NCBI GenBank assembly: GCA_964509195.1
Contig: CAZDWJ010000002.1
Location: 124,001-188,000, forward strand
Source of the DNA: UBA4802 sp964509195
GTDB taxonomy: Bacteria; Spirochaetota; UBA4802; UB4802
Length of the DNA stretch: 64,000 nucleotides
Direction: 5' to 3'
Both the position numbers and the translations under genes were made by a program. The notes below the pieces were generated by a model, which saw only the letters and a program-made list of their open reading frames with translations, was not told the origin of the DNA and did no database searches. Of the stretch, positions 37,090 through 46,531 are shown piece by piece (within the stretch, counting starts at the first letter, position 1; each line of letters opens with the position of its first letter).

Positions 37090-37617
37090 ATGAATAGCAA
37101 GAATTATTTGTTTATTTTACTTTTATTTACAATAGTATTTATATCATGCGTACCTACACAATGGCAATATAGAAATATTCCATTAAAAAGAAAACAAATA
37201 ATCGCCACAGCAACACAATATATTGGAACTCCATACCGTCATGGTGGTATATCCCCATCGGGATTTGATTGTTCAGGATATGTATTTTATGTATATGAAA
37301 AAAATGGTATAAAGATACCACGCAGTACATCACAACAGTATATAAAAGGGCAGAAAATACCATACAAGATGGCTCAACCAGGTGATTTGCTCTTTTTCAG
37401 GATTAATATGGGCGAAATTTCACATGTTGGCATTTTCGTTGGGAATGATACATTTGTTCATGCCCCAAGTAGTGGAAAACACGTCAGGTATGATACTATC
37501 AGCAATCCATACTGGAAAAAGCGATTCTGTGGAACTGTCACCTATTTACAATCTGCAACTGAAAAATCATTTTTAAAACAGGGCGATAGTTACCGTGAAG
37601 AACGCTTTGTGTGGTAG
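37090..37617 (+). CDS. NlpC/P60-family lipoprotein peptidase
   Basis: A signal peptide with lipobox 'VFISC' (Cys at about residue 20 of the chosen start) is followed by an NlpC/P60 domain of about 120 residues. The catalytic triad is the Cys in 'GFDCSGYV', the His in 'ISHVGIFVG' and the His in 'FVHAPSSGK'. The family cuts peptide stems of peptidoglycan. The ATG at 37090 (MNSKNYLF) is preferred over the one at 37033 because only the shorter form places a clean signal peptide at the N-terminus. It diverges from ahcY and runs toward coaD, 87 bases on. Confidence 0.88.
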   Translation: MNSKNYLFILLLFTIVFISCVPTQWQYRNIPLKRKQIIATATQYIGTPYRHGGISPSGFDCSGYVFYVYEKNGIKIPRSTSQQYIKGQKIPYKMAQPGDLLFFRINMGEISHVGIFVGNDTFVHAPSSGKHVRYDTISNPYWKKRFCGTVTYLQSATEKSFLKQGDSYREERFVW

Positions 37618-37704
37618 AAAAAAATATTGAAATATGAATAAATGTTGACAAAATGTAATTATAAGGTTAGTTTTGTTGAACCGATCAGGATAGGTTAGCG
37701 TTGT

Positions 37705-38187
37705 ATGCAAATTGGAATTTATCCGGGATCATTTGATCCTTTAACATGTGGACACCTGGATATAATTAAAAGAGCAACACAGTTGTTTGATAAACTTATA
37801 GTTGCCATTGCTCGCAATAGCGAAAAGTCACCTCTTTTTTCAGTCGAAGAACGCCTTGCAATGCTTGAGGAGTGTTGTAAGGATATATCAAAAGTTGAGA
37901 TAACAAGCTTTGATGGTCTTCTTGCTGAGTATTGCAGGAAGAATAATATTAGTTTTATTGTGAGAGGATTGCGGGCGATAGTTGATTTTGAATATGAATA
38001 TGCCATTGCATTGATGAATAAGGAATTGGCACCTTCAGTGGAAACTATCTTTCTAATGTCAAAGAGTGAATTCTCTTTTGTTTCATCAAAGATGGTCAAA
38101 GAAGTTACCAGCTATGGCGGCGATATCTCCAGGCTTGTTCCACCGTTTGTTAACTCAAAACTTAAGGAAAAATTCCAATCCAAATAA
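37705..38187 (+). CDS. coaD: Phosphopantetheine adenylyltransferase
   Basis: 160 residues, the usual CoaD size. The nucleotidyltransferase signature 'GSFDPLTCGHLDIIKRA' is at residues 8-24, 'VRGLRAIVDFEYEYAIALMN' near 88-107 and 'SEFSFVSSKMVKEV' (the ISSTxVR-like region) near 120. It adds AMP to 4'-phosphopantetheine in CoA synthesis. A TTGACA lies about 60 bases upstream without a clear -10 box. The octamer ACTATCGC is present (37975-37982). Confidence 0.95.
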   Translation: MQIGIYPGSFDPLTCGHLDIIKRATQLFDKLIVAIARNSEKSPLFSVEERLAMLEECCKDISKVEITSFDGLLAEYCRKNNISFIVRGLRAIVDFEYEYAIALMNKELAPSVETIFLMSKSEFSFVSSKMVKEVTSYGGDISRLVPPFVNSKLKEKFQSK

Positions 38188-38252
38188 CCTTTCCTGAAGC
38201 TACATCCGTAGCACAATAAGTTGCAGTAAAACATCAGGTAAGGAGGATTACT

Positions 38253-39788
38253 ATGAACATATTTACTATCCTCCTGATTGTTGCTCTGCCTATAGCGGCA
38301 TTGTTAGGCTATTTGTTCAGAGCATACATAGGGAAGATTAAGCTTAACACTGCTGAAGCACAGTCGCGGAAAATTATACAGGATGCTGTGAGAGAAGCAG
38401 AAGCCAAAAGAAAAGAGCTTCTCCTTGAAGCAAAGGACCAGCTTTTAAAAGAAAGAAATCAGTTTGAAAAAGAAATGCGTGAAAGGAGGATTGAATTACA
38501 AAATATTGAAAGAAAAATTCTTCAAAAAGAAGAAATGATCGACAATAAAATTCAGCAGTTGGAAAAGCAGGAAAAGTTAATTCAAAGTAAGGAAAAAGAA
38601 AATTTAGAAAAAGAACAGGAGTTGAATAAACTATTAGAAAAGCATAAACAGGAGCTGGAAAGAATTTCAGGGTTAACACGTGAAGAAGCAAAACAAATAC
38701 TTTTAAAGAACCTTGAAAATGAAGTACGGTTTGAAGCAATAAAGCTCATAAATAAAGTTGAGGAAGAAACACGCAGAACTGCTGATAAAAAAGCTAAAGA
38801 GATAGTACTTGCTGCACTGCAGCGCAGCGCATCAGATTATACACAGGAAAGTACAATTACCACTGTGTCACTTCCTTCAGATGACATGAAAGGAAGGATC
38901 ATAGGACGTGAAGGCAGGAATATCAGAACCTTAGAAAACCTTACTGGTGTTGACATGATTATTGATGATACGCCTGAGGTTGTGGTAATTTCGGGTTTTG
39001 ATCCCATTCGGCGTGAGATTGCACGGCTGTCTTTAGAGCGCTTAATAGAAAATGGGCGAATTCATCCTGCACGTATTGAGGAGGTAGTGGAAAAGGTACG
39101 CAATGAATTAGAAGAGAATATGCTTGAAGAAGGTGAACGTGCTGCTTTTGAATTGGGTATTCCCGGATTATCAAAAGATGCATTGTACCACATTGGTAAA
39201 TTGAAATACAGGTCAAGTTATGGGCAGAATGTACTTTCACACAGCAAAGAAGTGGCAAATTTAGCAGCAATCATGGCGGGAGAACTGAAGCTTGATGTAG
39301 CCACAGCAAAGCGGGCAGGGTTGCTACATGACATAGGAAAGGGTAGTATTGTTGAGGGGGAAGGTGCCCATGCGATAGTAGGTGCTGAACTAGCTAAAAA
39401 GTTTGGTGAAAATGATGTGGTGGTCAATATTATTGCTTCCCATCATAATGATAAAGAGCCTGAATCTTTTGAAGCAATATTAGTACAGGTAGCCGACGCT
39501 ATCTCTGCATCACGTCCTGGTGCACGGCGTGAGTCACTGGATACATACCTTAAACGCCTTGAGAATCTTGAGAATATTGCATATGGATTCAAGGGTGTTG
39601 AAAAATGTTATGCAATACAGGCTGGAAGAGAAATCAGGGTAATGGTATCCAATGAACAGGTTACTGATGAAGAAGCTACTATCCTGGCACGAGATATAGC
39701 TTCAAAAATTGAATCTGAATTGAAATACCCTGGCATAGTAAGGGTAACTGTTATACGAGAAACAAGAATAGTAGATTATGCCCGATAA
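38253..39788 (+). CDS. rny: Ribonuclease Y
   Basis: 511 residues. An N-terminal membrane anchor (about 2-24) is followed by a long charged coiled coil (about 30-190). A KH RNA-binding domain with 'MKGRIIGREGRNIRTLENLT' (about 210-229) comes next, then an HD phosphohydrolase domain with 'LLHDIGKGSIVEGEG' (about 355-369). RNase Y starts mRNA decay at the membrane in bacteria that lack or supplement RNase E. A strong AAGGAGG precedes the ATG. A perfect 14-bp hairpin follows the stop, ahead of ymdB, a common neighbour of rny. Confidence 0.95.
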   Translation: MNIFTILLIVALPIAALLGYLFRAYIGKIKLNTAEAQSRKIIQDAVREAEAKRKELLLEAKDQLLKERNQFEKEMRERRIELQNIERKILQKEEMIDNKIQQLEKQEKLIQSKEKENLEKEQELNKLLEKHKQELERISGLTREEAKQILLKNLENEVRFEAIKLINKVEEETRRTADKKAKEIVLAALQRSASDYTQESTITTVSLPSDDMKGRIIGREGRNIRTLENLTGVDMIIDDTPEVVVISGFDPIRREIARLSLERLIENGRIHPARIEEVVEKVRNELEENMLEEGERAAFELGIPGLSKDALYHIGKLKYRSSYGQNVLSHSKEVANLAAIMAGELKLDVATAKRAGLLHDIGKGSIVEGEGAHAIVGAELAKKFGENDVVVNIIASHHNDKEPESFEAILVQVADAISASRPGARRESLDTYLKRLENLENIAYGFKGVEKCYAIQAGREIRVMVSNEQVTDEEATILARDIASKIESELKYPGIVRVTVIRETRIVDYAR

Positions 39789-39796
39789 AATAATAG

Positions 39797-39832
39797 CACT
39801 CAGCAATCAGATAGAACTCTGATTGCTGAGTG
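39797..39832. terminator. Perfect 14-bp hairpin after rny
   Basis: CACTCAGCAATCAG (39797-39810) pairs fully with CTGATTGCTGAGTG (39819-39832) over an 8-base loop. It starts 8 bases past the rny stop, and the ymdB ATG at 39847 is only 14 bases downstream. No T run follows, so it may be a weak terminator or a stabilising or processing element between the two genes. It may also occlude the ymdB ribosome-binding region. Confidence 0.6.
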
Positions 39833-39846
39833 TATATGATAAAACT

Positions 39847-40650
39847 ATGAATACAGTAAATATACTTCTGATTGGCGATATTGTTGGTAAACCTGGAAGG
39901 GGCATAGTAAAAAATTATCTCAATGAAATATGCAGGGAATATTCAGTAGATTGTGTTATTGCAAATTGTGAAAATGCTGCAGGTGGGATGTCAATAACAC
40001 CAGAAATTGCACAGGAACTTTTTTCATATGGAATTCATGTGCTCACCACCGGGAATCATATTTTTAATAATAGAACTATAATTAAGCTTCTTGAAACAAA
40101 TACCAAATTATTGCTTCCTGCAAATTTTCCTCAAGGCGTACCTGGAAGCAGGTATACCATTATTACCATGAATAATTTAAATATTGCTGTGGTAAGTTTA
40201 ATGGGCAGAATTAATATGGAACCAATTGATTGCCCATTTATTACATTTAATACATTGTATGAGGAAATCAAGCACAAATCCAATATTATAATAGTAGATT
40301 TTCATGCTGAAGCAACATCTGAAAAAAAAGCTTTTGGATGGTTTGCCGATGGAAGGGCAACTGCGGTGTGCGGTACACATACTCACGTACAAACTGCCGA
40401 TGAAACAATACTCCCCAATGGCACAGCCTATATATCAGATGTTGGGATGACGGGTCCATTTGATTCTGTTATTGGCATGGATAAAGAATCCTCAATACAT
40501 AATTTTGTTTATCACACAAGGATAAAATTCAAGGTAGCACAAAATGACCCTAAACTGAATGCAGTCCTGATAACCTGCAACAGTCAGGGGAAGGCTGAAT
40601 CAATTACACGGATTGTTAAATCCTATGAGCTATTGCCAACTAATTCTTGA
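39847..40650 (+). CDS. ymdB: YmdB-family metallophosphoesterase
   Basis: 267 residues from the ATG at 39847 (MNTVNILLIG). It shows the metallophosphatase pattern 'GDIVGKPGR', 'NCENAAGG', 'TTGNHIFNN', 'VDFHAEATSEKKAFGWFADG' and 'CGTHTHVQTADE', matching the TIGR00282/YmdB group. B. subtilis YmdB is a phosphodiesterase reported to act on 2',3'-cAMP and to affect RNase Y-dependent gene expression; here it likewise follows rny. The C-terminus has no special feature. The start at 39823 (CTG) proposed by frame alone is unlikely because it lies inside the hairpin. Confidence 0.87.
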   Translation: MNTVNILLIGDIVGKPGRGIVKNYLNEICREYSVDCVIANCENAAGGMSITPEIAQELFSYGIHVLTTGNHIFNNRTIIKLLETNTKLLLPANFPQGVPGSRYTIITMNNLNIAVVSLMGRINMEPIDCPFITFNTLYEEIKHKSNIIIVDFHAEATSEKKAFGWFADGRATAVCGTHTHVQTADETILPNGTAYISDVGMTGPFDSVIGMDKESSIHNFVYHTRIKFKVAQNDPKLNAVLITCNSQGKAESITRIVKSYELLPTNS

Positions 40651-40738
40651 TGGTTGGTGTAAAAATTAAATTTTGATATTATTTATGTAAAAAAAGTGAT
40701 ATATTGAATATCATATTATACTTCAAACGATAATTACC

Positions 40739-42661
40739 ATGCTAAGCGATATAAACGGTCCACATGACATTAAGCGATTAAAAATAAAGGAACTTCCAGC
40801 TCTTGCAGATGAAGTAAGAGCTCGTATTCTTGAAGTGGTTTCTAAAAACGGCGGACATTTAGCCTCTTCACTTGGTGTTGTTGAATTGACAATAGCGTTA
40901 CATTATGTTTTTGACTCACCTCAGGACAGGATTATCTGGGATGTGGGGCATCAGTGTTATGCTCATAAAATTTTAACAGGCAGAAATCCTCAATTTCACA
41001 CATTGCGTACGTTTAAAGGTATAAGCGGTTTCCCAAAGGTTTCAGAATCACCCCATGATCATTACAATACTGGGCACAGCAGTACAAGCCTTTCATTGGC
41101 ATTGGGAGAGGCAATTGCACGTGAGGTTAATAATTCTAAGTACAATATCGTAGCTGTTATTGGTGATGGTTCAATGACTGGTGGGATGGCGTTTGAAGCA
41201 CTTAATCATATTGGTCATCTAAAAAAAGATATAATCATTATCCTAAATGATAATGAACATTCCATTTCAAAAAACGTGGGTGCTCTGTCTGAATACTTAA
41301 TACGACTTATCACTGGTGGTACCTATAATAAATTGCGAAGGAAATCGTATGAATTTATAAGTAAGATCCCAAAGATTGGCCCCAAGCTATTTACACTATT
41401 TGACCGTATTGAAGCCCGTATAAAAGGTATTTTTATACCCAGCAGTTTTTTTGAAGACTTAGGAATACGGTATTTTGGACCAATTGATGGTCATAACATA
41501 CCAATGATGATAGAAATGTTTAACAGGATTTCTAAACTGAATAAAGGGCCAAAAATTATTCATGTATATACAAAAAAAGGAAAAGGATATATACCTGCAG
41601 AAAATAATCCTGCTATATTCCATGGGATTGGACCATTTGATATAAAAACAGGAAAACCTTTTAAAAAATCAACCATCAGTTATTCGGAGATAGCTGGCAA
41701 AACTTTGGTTGAGGTAGCCAGACATGATAAAAAAGTCTTTGCAATTACAGCTGCAATGAAATTAGGGACCGGTTTATGGGAGTTTGAGGAAAAATTTCCT
41801 AATAGGTTTATTGATGTTGGTATTTGTGAACAGCATGCTGTAACCTTAGCTTCAGCGCTGGCAAAAAATGGATTGAAACCGTTTGTGTCTATCTATTCTA
41901 CATTCTTGCAAAGGGCTGTCGACCAGATAATTCATGATGTTGCATTGATGAATTTGCCGGTTAAGTTGCTGGTGGACAGAGCAGGTATTGTAGGAGATGA
42001 TGGTGAAACACATCATGGATTATTTGATATTAGCATTATCAGAACAATACCAAATTTTGTTCTGTTATCACCCACTAATGGCAATGAGCTTAAAGATATG
42101 ATATACTATGCTGCTAACTATAGCAATGGGCCTATAGCGATAAGATATCCAAGAGGTGGAGATGATAAATATGAACATACTTTGCATAAAGGATTCATGA
42201 AAATACCACCATTGAAAGCTTACTATAAAAGTCATCGCCCGATGGTTGCATTATTTGCTGCCGGAGATATGTTATCTATGGCAGTTGAAGTACATAAAAA
42301 ATTGCAGACCTATAATATCAAATCATCAGTTTATGGCATCTTATCAATAAAACCATTGCCAGTTAAGCAAATAGAATTCATTTTGAATTCTATCCCTTAT
42401 TATGTTATTCTTGAAAATAGCTATGCAAATGGTGGAATTGCTGAATATATTATTTCACAAATTGATAGATCATTACGCCATAAAAATATTTTTAATGTTG
42501 CGTTCCCTGATAGTTTTATTACGCATGGAAAAAATTCTGAGTTATTAGAATATTATCATCTTGATTCGGATACTATAACACAAAAAATTGTAAGCATGAC
42601 AAATACAGAGAAAAATACTCATGCCAAAAAACCGCTTAGATCAATATCTGCTTCAAAATAA
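40739..42661 (+). CDS. dxs: 1-deoxy-D-xylulose-5-phosphate synthase
   Basis: 640 residues. A thiamine diphosphate enzyme that starts the MEP isoprenoid route from pyruvate and glyceraldehyde-3-phosphate. It contains 'LASSLGVVELTIALHYVFDS' and 'DVGHQCYAHKILTGR', the ThDP motif 'GDGSMTGGMAFEALN' (about residue 146), the pyrimidine-domain 'DVGICEQHAVTLASALAKNG' and 'DRAGIVGDDGETHHGLFDIS', and a C-terminal transketolase domain. Its last 41 bases overlap tlyA. The IspH half of the fusion at 48979 acts at the end of the same pathway. Confidence 0.95.
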   Translation: MLSDINGPHDIKRLKIKELPALADEVRARILEVVSKNGGHLASSLGVVELTIALHYVFDSPQDRIIWDVGHQCYAHKILTGRNPQFHTLRTFKGISGFPKVSESPHDHYNTGHSSTSLSLALGEAIAREVNNSKYNIVAVIGDGSMTGGMAFEALNHIGHLKKDIIIILNDNEHSISKNVGALSEYLIRLITGGTYNKLRRKSYEFISKIPKIGPKLFTLFDRIEARIKGIFIPSSFFEDLGIRYFGPIDGHNIPMMIEMFNRISKLNKGPKIIHVYTKKGKGYIPAENNPAIFHGIGPFDIKTGKPFKKSTISYSEIAGKTLVEVARHDKKVFAITAAMKLGTGLWEFEEKFPNRFIDVGICEQHAVTLASALAKNGLKPFVSIYSTFLQRAVDQIIHDVALMNLPVKLLVDRAGIVGDDGETHHGLFDISIIRTIPNFVLLSPTNGNELKDMIYYAANYSNGPIAIRYPRGGDDKYEHTLHKGFMKIPPLKAYYKSHRPMVALFAAGDMLSMAVEVHKKLQTYNIKSSVYGILSIKPLPVKQIEFILNSIPYYVILENSYANGGIAEYIISQIDRSLRHKNIFNVAFPDSFITHGKNSELLEYYHLDSDTITQKIVSMTNTEKNTHAKKPLRSISASK

Positions 42662-43430
42662 TATCTGTACTTCCAGAGAAAAAGCAAAAAATTTAATTAT
42701 TGCTGGTTGTGTAACGGTAAATAATCAGGTAGTGTGCAAACCTTCGTTTATTGTTAAAGAAAATGACATCATAAGTGTACTGAAATCACCACAACAGTAT
42801 GTGAGCCGGGGTGGTGAAAAGCTTGAAAAGGCTTTACATTATTTTAATATTGATGTAAAGGGCAAAATTATACTCGATTTGGGTTCATCAACAGGAGGAT
42901 TTGTTGATTGCTTATTGCAATACGGTGCTGCAAAAGTTTATGCGGTAGATGTAGGGTATGGACAATTGGATTATACCTTGCGGATTAATCCAAAAGTTGT
43001 GGTCATGGAACGCCGTAATGCACGTTATTTAACTAAAGATGATTTTAATGAACAAATAGATCTTATAACTGCTGATCTCTCATTTATTTCAATAATCAAA
43101 GTTATGCAATCAATTAGAACAATATTTGATTATAAAATTGATGCAGTGTTTTTAATAAAACCACAATTTGAAGCGGAAAAGTTCCAGCATAAAAAAGGAG
43201 TGGTGAAAGAACCTCACTATCATAAGGAAATACTTTTGAAAGTTATACAGAAGCTAACAATGCTTGATATAGCAATCCATGGTTTAACATATTCTCCAAT
43301 TAAAGGTCCAAAAGGAAATATTGAATTTCTATTATACTCTACTATGCATTGTCCAAGCAATCAAGGAATTCATAATTACCAAGCTGTTGTTGATGCATGC
43401 GTCAAAGAAGCACACAAAGCACTGGAATAA
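42621..43430 (+). CDS. tlyA: TlyA-family S4-domain rRNA 2'-O-methyltransferase
   Basis: 269 residues. An S4 RNA-binding domain (about residues 1-60: 'RLDQYLLQNNICTSREKAKN') is followed by a Rossmann methyltransferase domain with 'DLGSSTGGFVDCLLQYGAAK' and 'ITADLSFISI'. It belongs to the TlyA/YqxC group, which methylates 16S/23S rRNA in mycobacteria and can affect capreomycin sensitivity; the older name hemolysin A is misleading. The start lies inside the 3' end of dxs, with which it is commonly paired in other genomes. Confidence 0.9.
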   Translation: MPKNRLDQYLLQNNICTSREKAKNLIIAGCVTVNNQVVCKPSFIVKENDIISVLKSPQQYVSRGGEKLEKALHYFNIDVKGKIILDLGSSTGGFVDCLLQYGAAKVYAVDVGYGQLDYTLRINPKVVVMERRNARYLTKDDFNEQIDLITADLSFISIIKVMQSIRTIFDYKIDAVFLIKPQFEAEKFQHKKGVVKEPHYHKEILLKVIQKLTMLDIAIHGLTYSPIKGPKGNIEFLLYSTMHCPSNQGIHNYQAVVDACVKEAHKALE

Positions 43431-43526
43431 ATTAAATTTTATACGATATATAAATATATTAATTGACGTATACTTACCTGTAGTTCATTATAAATTAATG
43501 AATATGATGCATATAAGGATCAGTGT

Positions 43527-43880
43527 ATGAATATAATGAAATATTCCTTTGCTTTCATACTATTCCTATCGATATGGGCGATAACTCATAATAGTTATGC
43601 GATTGACCTAAAACAGGTATATGCATATCCTGTACCTTTTATACCTGGTGTACATGGTACTTTAACTATTAAAATTTCAGATGCACAGAATGCTAAATGT
43701 ACTATATATGATATTAATGGTGATATAGTAAAAACATTAGCAGGTACTGCCGATATAAAATGGAATGGGCGTAATGATGTAGGCCAGCTTGTAGCTCCTG
43801 GTATGTATATAATAAAAATAGAATTGGAAAGATCAGATGGTGAATATAAGAAAAAAATTATAAGGATTGTAATCCAATAA
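43527..43880 (+). CDS. Small exported protein with FlgD-like Ig domain
   Basis: 117 residues. A signal peptide ends in 'NSYAID' (about residue 25), and a single FlgD-Ig/Por-CTD-like beta domain follows. It reads 'YAYPVPFIPG', 'TIYDINGDIVKTL', 'WNGRNDVGQLVAPGMYIIKI'. This fold often forms the C-terminal repeat of outer-surface proteins; here it stands alone as nearly the whole protein. The gene is 10 bases before a PorV-like barrel gene, and the two are probably partners. Function is unknown. A start at 43527 is preferred (MNIMKYSF), with no strong ribosome-binding site. Confidence 0.78.
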   Translation: MNIMKYSFAFILFLSIWAITHNSYAIDLKQVYAYPVPFIPGVHGTLTIKISDAQNAKCTIYDINGDIVKTLAGTADIKWNGRNDVGQLVAPGMYIIKIELERSDGEYKKKIIRIVIQ

Positions 43881-43890
43881 GGTTAGAAGG

Positions 43891-44904
43891 ATGAAAAGTC
43901 TACAAGCTATTATTTGTATATTTTTATTCATTCCAGCTTATGTGTATTCACTCAATGATGCTGGATCGCGTGCAAGTTTTACTAGAACAGGCTGGGTAGG
44001 GAGCCGTTATATTGCCATGGGCAAAGCTGCAGAGGTTGTAGTAAACGATGTCTTTGCTATCTACTGGAATCCAGCGGGCCTGCTAGATATACAGGGACCA
44101 GCGCCGTTAACACCTGAAGAAATTAAACAGAAGGCAAAACAAGGCAAAATAGACAGCATATCTGAAAAAGATTTGTTAACTTTTTCTCAGGATGAATCTA
44201 GTTTTAATGTGTTGCAGATTGGTGCCTCAGGAGGGATGGTTGCGGCATCGCGGTATGCAGGTTTTGGAGGTGTTGCGTATAAATTCACCGGCAATGCATT
44301 GGGCATAGGTTTATATTCCATAACATCTCCTAATATAGATACCTATGATATTAATGGCAATAAAACAGGTGTAACATCCTATTCAGCCAATGTAGGTATG
44401 TTTTCATACGCTACGTATATTGGTGATGCTGCGGTAGGTTTTACAATAAAAGCTTTATATGAAACAATAGCGGATATTTCTTACGCAGGAACAGGTCTGG
44501 ATATTGGAGTGATTACTGAAGTAATACCATTTTTAAAGGTTGGATTTGTAATTCAGGATATTGGTACGGGGCTTTATCCTGTTAAGGAATATGAATATAT
44601 TAATAATAAATATGATCTAGGATTACCTTCTATAAAAATAAGTTCTGCTATTGTCAGTAGAGCCAATAATTTTACTATATCATTTACTGGTATAAAAAAG
44701 ATCGAACAAGAAGGTTACGAATACAACATTGGTTTTGAATTGATGGTTTACAAAAGCTTGTCTGTTCATCTGGGTTTGAATAATTCACTCTTTACAACCG
44801 GCTGCATAATCGCACTAGGGGATTTATCTATCAGTTATGCTTTTTCATACGATTCAGTTGATTTAGGGTATAACAATTTTATTTCAGTAATGATTGTGTT
44901 ATGA
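43891..44904 (+). CDS. PorV/UPF0164-family outer-membrane protein
   Basis: 337 residues with a signal peptide (about 1-20). The barrel carries 'WVGSRYIAMGKAAEVVVNDV' and 'AIYWNPAGLLD', the NPAG hallmark shared with the protein at 11904 but without its TPR tail. About residues 75-110 form a charged insertion ('EEIKQKAKQGKIDSISEKD'). PorV acts as a shuttle in the type IX secretion of Bacteroidetes; in this lineage the role is unknown. It overlaps the start of folP by four bases (ATGA) and follows the FlgD-Ig protein closely. Confidence 0.75.
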   Translation: MKSLQAIICIFLFIPAYVYSLNDAGSRASFTRTGWVGSRYIAMGKAAEVVVNDVFAIYWNPAGLLDIQGPAPLTPEEIKQKAKQGKIDSISEKDLLTFSQDESSFNVLQIGASGGMVAASRYAGFGGVAYKFTGNALGIGLYSITSPNIDTYDINGNKTGVTSYSANVGMFSYATYIGDAAVGFTIKALYETIADISYAGTGLDIGVITEVIPFLKVGFVIQDIGTGLYPVKEYEYINNKYDLGLPSIKISSAIVSRANNFTISFTGIKKIEQEGYEYNIGFELMVYKSLSVHLGLNNSLFTTGCIIALGDLSISYAFSYDSVDLGYNNFISVMIVL

Positions 44905-45725
44905 ACAGAATAGATATAAATATTAAAAATGGGCCATTAGTGATGGGAATACTTAATGTTACCCCTGATTCATTTTATGATGGCGGCAGATATAATTCTG
45001 TTGATGCAGCAATGTATCATGTAAAGGAAATGATTGATGATGGTGTTGATATTATTGATATAGGTGGTGAATCAACCAGACCAGGTGCTCACGCAGTTAC
45101 CGTAGAAGAAGAAATAGATAGAGTATGTCCGATCATTGAGAAAGTTACACGTGAATTTAATATACCAGTATCTATCGACACTCATAAATCAAAAGTTGCT
45201 GACGAAGCTTTGAGACTTGGCGCAATTATGGTGAATGATATATATGGATTGCAGGGAGATCCCGATATGGCAGCTACCATTGCCAGATATAATGCATATT
45301 GTGTCATCATGCATATCAGAGGCACTCCTCAGACAATGCAATTGAATACGGAATATAACGATCTATTACTTGAAATTACCGGGTATTTAAGAGACTCAAT
45401 TGAGATTGCAAAAAATGTAAATATTGCCGATGATAGAATTATAATAGATCCGGGAATTGGATTTGGGAAATCATTAGAGCAAAATTACATTATACTTAAT
45501 AATATAAAGTACTTTAAGTTACTAGGTTATCCCGTTTTAATTGGATTGTCACGCAAGTCTTTAATTGGCAAATTGTATAATGCTGATGAAGACAGATTAC
45601 CTGCAACTATAGCATTAAATGCTATTGCAATTTATAATGGTGTTGATATAATTCGTGTTCATGATGTTAAGGAGCATCGGCTTATACTTGAGCCTTTGAA
45701 AATGTTATGTAGGGCTGGAAAATAA
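44901..45725 (+). CDS. folP: Dihydropteroate synthase
   Basis: 274 residues. It joins p-aminobenzoate to pterin diphosphate in folate synthesis and is the sulfonamide target. Visible are 'MGILNVTPDSFYDGGRY', 'DIGGESTRPGA', 'VSIDTHKS', 'VNDIYGLQGDPDMA' and 'IIDPGIGFGKSLEQN'. It overlaps the PorV gene upstream by four bases and cdaA downstream by one base. The folP-cdaA-cdaR order is common in Gram-negative bacteria and suggests a coupled operon. Confidence 0.95.
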   Translation: MNRIDINIKNGPLVMGILNVTPDSFYDGGRYNSVDAAMYHVKEMIDDGVDIIDIGGESTRPGAHAVTVEEEIDRVCPIIEKVTREFNIPVSIDTHKSKVADEALRLGAIMVNDIYGLQGDPDMAATIARYNAYCVIMHIRGTPQTMQLNTEYNDLLLEITGYLRDSIEIAKNVNIADDRIIIDPGIGFGKSLEQNYIILNNIKYFKLLGYPVLIGLSRKSLIGKLYNADEDRLPATIALNAIAIYNGVDIIRVHDVKEHRLILEPLKMLCRAGK

Positions 45726-46531
45726 TGAATCCCTTTTTTTCAACAATGTGGGACTATATAAAAATAAGTTGGGATTATGTAAGAATTATTATCGATATAC
45801 TTATTGTAGCATATATATTCTACTGGATTTATACTTTTTTATCACGTTCACGAGCCATTCAGATTTTAAAAGGCCTGATTATCATTTTCATAGCTGCTGT
45901 CCTGTCAAAAGTATTACGTCTGGAAACTTTAAACTGGCTTATTACAAATTTAACTTCCTACATTGTAATAATGATTATAATTCTTTTTCAGCCTGAATTA
46001 CGCAGGATAATAACACAATTTGGCCAAAGAAATTGGCTGCCGACATCAATAAATACTGATGCCTTTCCCTTAGATGAGCTTGTCAATGCTATTATAGCGA
46101 TGTCAGAAGAAAAAGTCGGATCACTTATTGTTATAGAACGCAGTACTGATCTGCGGGGATATATAGAGTCAGGAGTTATTGTGAATGCAGGCATTACAGA
46201 AGAATTAATACGAACAATATTTTTCCCAAATACTCCTTTGCATGATGGGGCAATTATTATCAAAGAAGCAAAAATTGCTGCTGCAGCCTGTTATTTGCCA
46301 TTGAGTGATTCGCGTCAATTGAAGAAGTATCATGGAGCAAGGCATAGAGCAGCATTGGGGATGGCAGAAGAAACTGATGCCCTGGTTATTGTGACTTCTG
46401 AGGAAACGGGAAATATTTCGATAATGGTTAACGGGAAATTGCAATCAAAGATAAAATTTAACGATTTAAAAAACATGATATTATTTTACATGAATCCCAA
46501 GAGTAAAGAGGAGATATATAACATCAAATGA
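45725..46531 (+). CDS. cdaA: Diadenylate cyclase CdaA (c-di-AMP synthase)
   Basis: 268 residues. Three N-terminal membrane helices (about residues 20-95) precede a DisA_N domain with the catalytic 'LHDGAIII' (DGA at about 172-174) and 'GARHRAALG' (RHR at about 206). It condenses two ATP to cyclic di-AMP, which controls potassium, osmotic and wall homeostasis in many bacteria. It starts on the last base of the folP stop (TAATG) and ends overlapping cdaR by four bases. Complete catalytic motifs indicate an active enzyme. Confidence 0.95.
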   Translation: MNPFFSTMWDYIKISWDYVRIIIDILIVAYIFYWIYTFLSRSRAIQILKGLIIIFIAAVLSKVLRLETLNWLITNLTSYIVIMIIILFQPELRRIITQFGQRNWLPTSINTDAFPLDELVNAIIAMSEEKVGSLIVIERSTDLRGYIESGVIVNAGITEELIRTIFFPNTPLHDGAIIIKEAKIAAAACYLPLSDSRQLKKYHGARHRAALGMAEETDALVIVTSEETGNISIMVNGKLQSKIKFNDLKNMILFYMNPKSKEEIYNIK

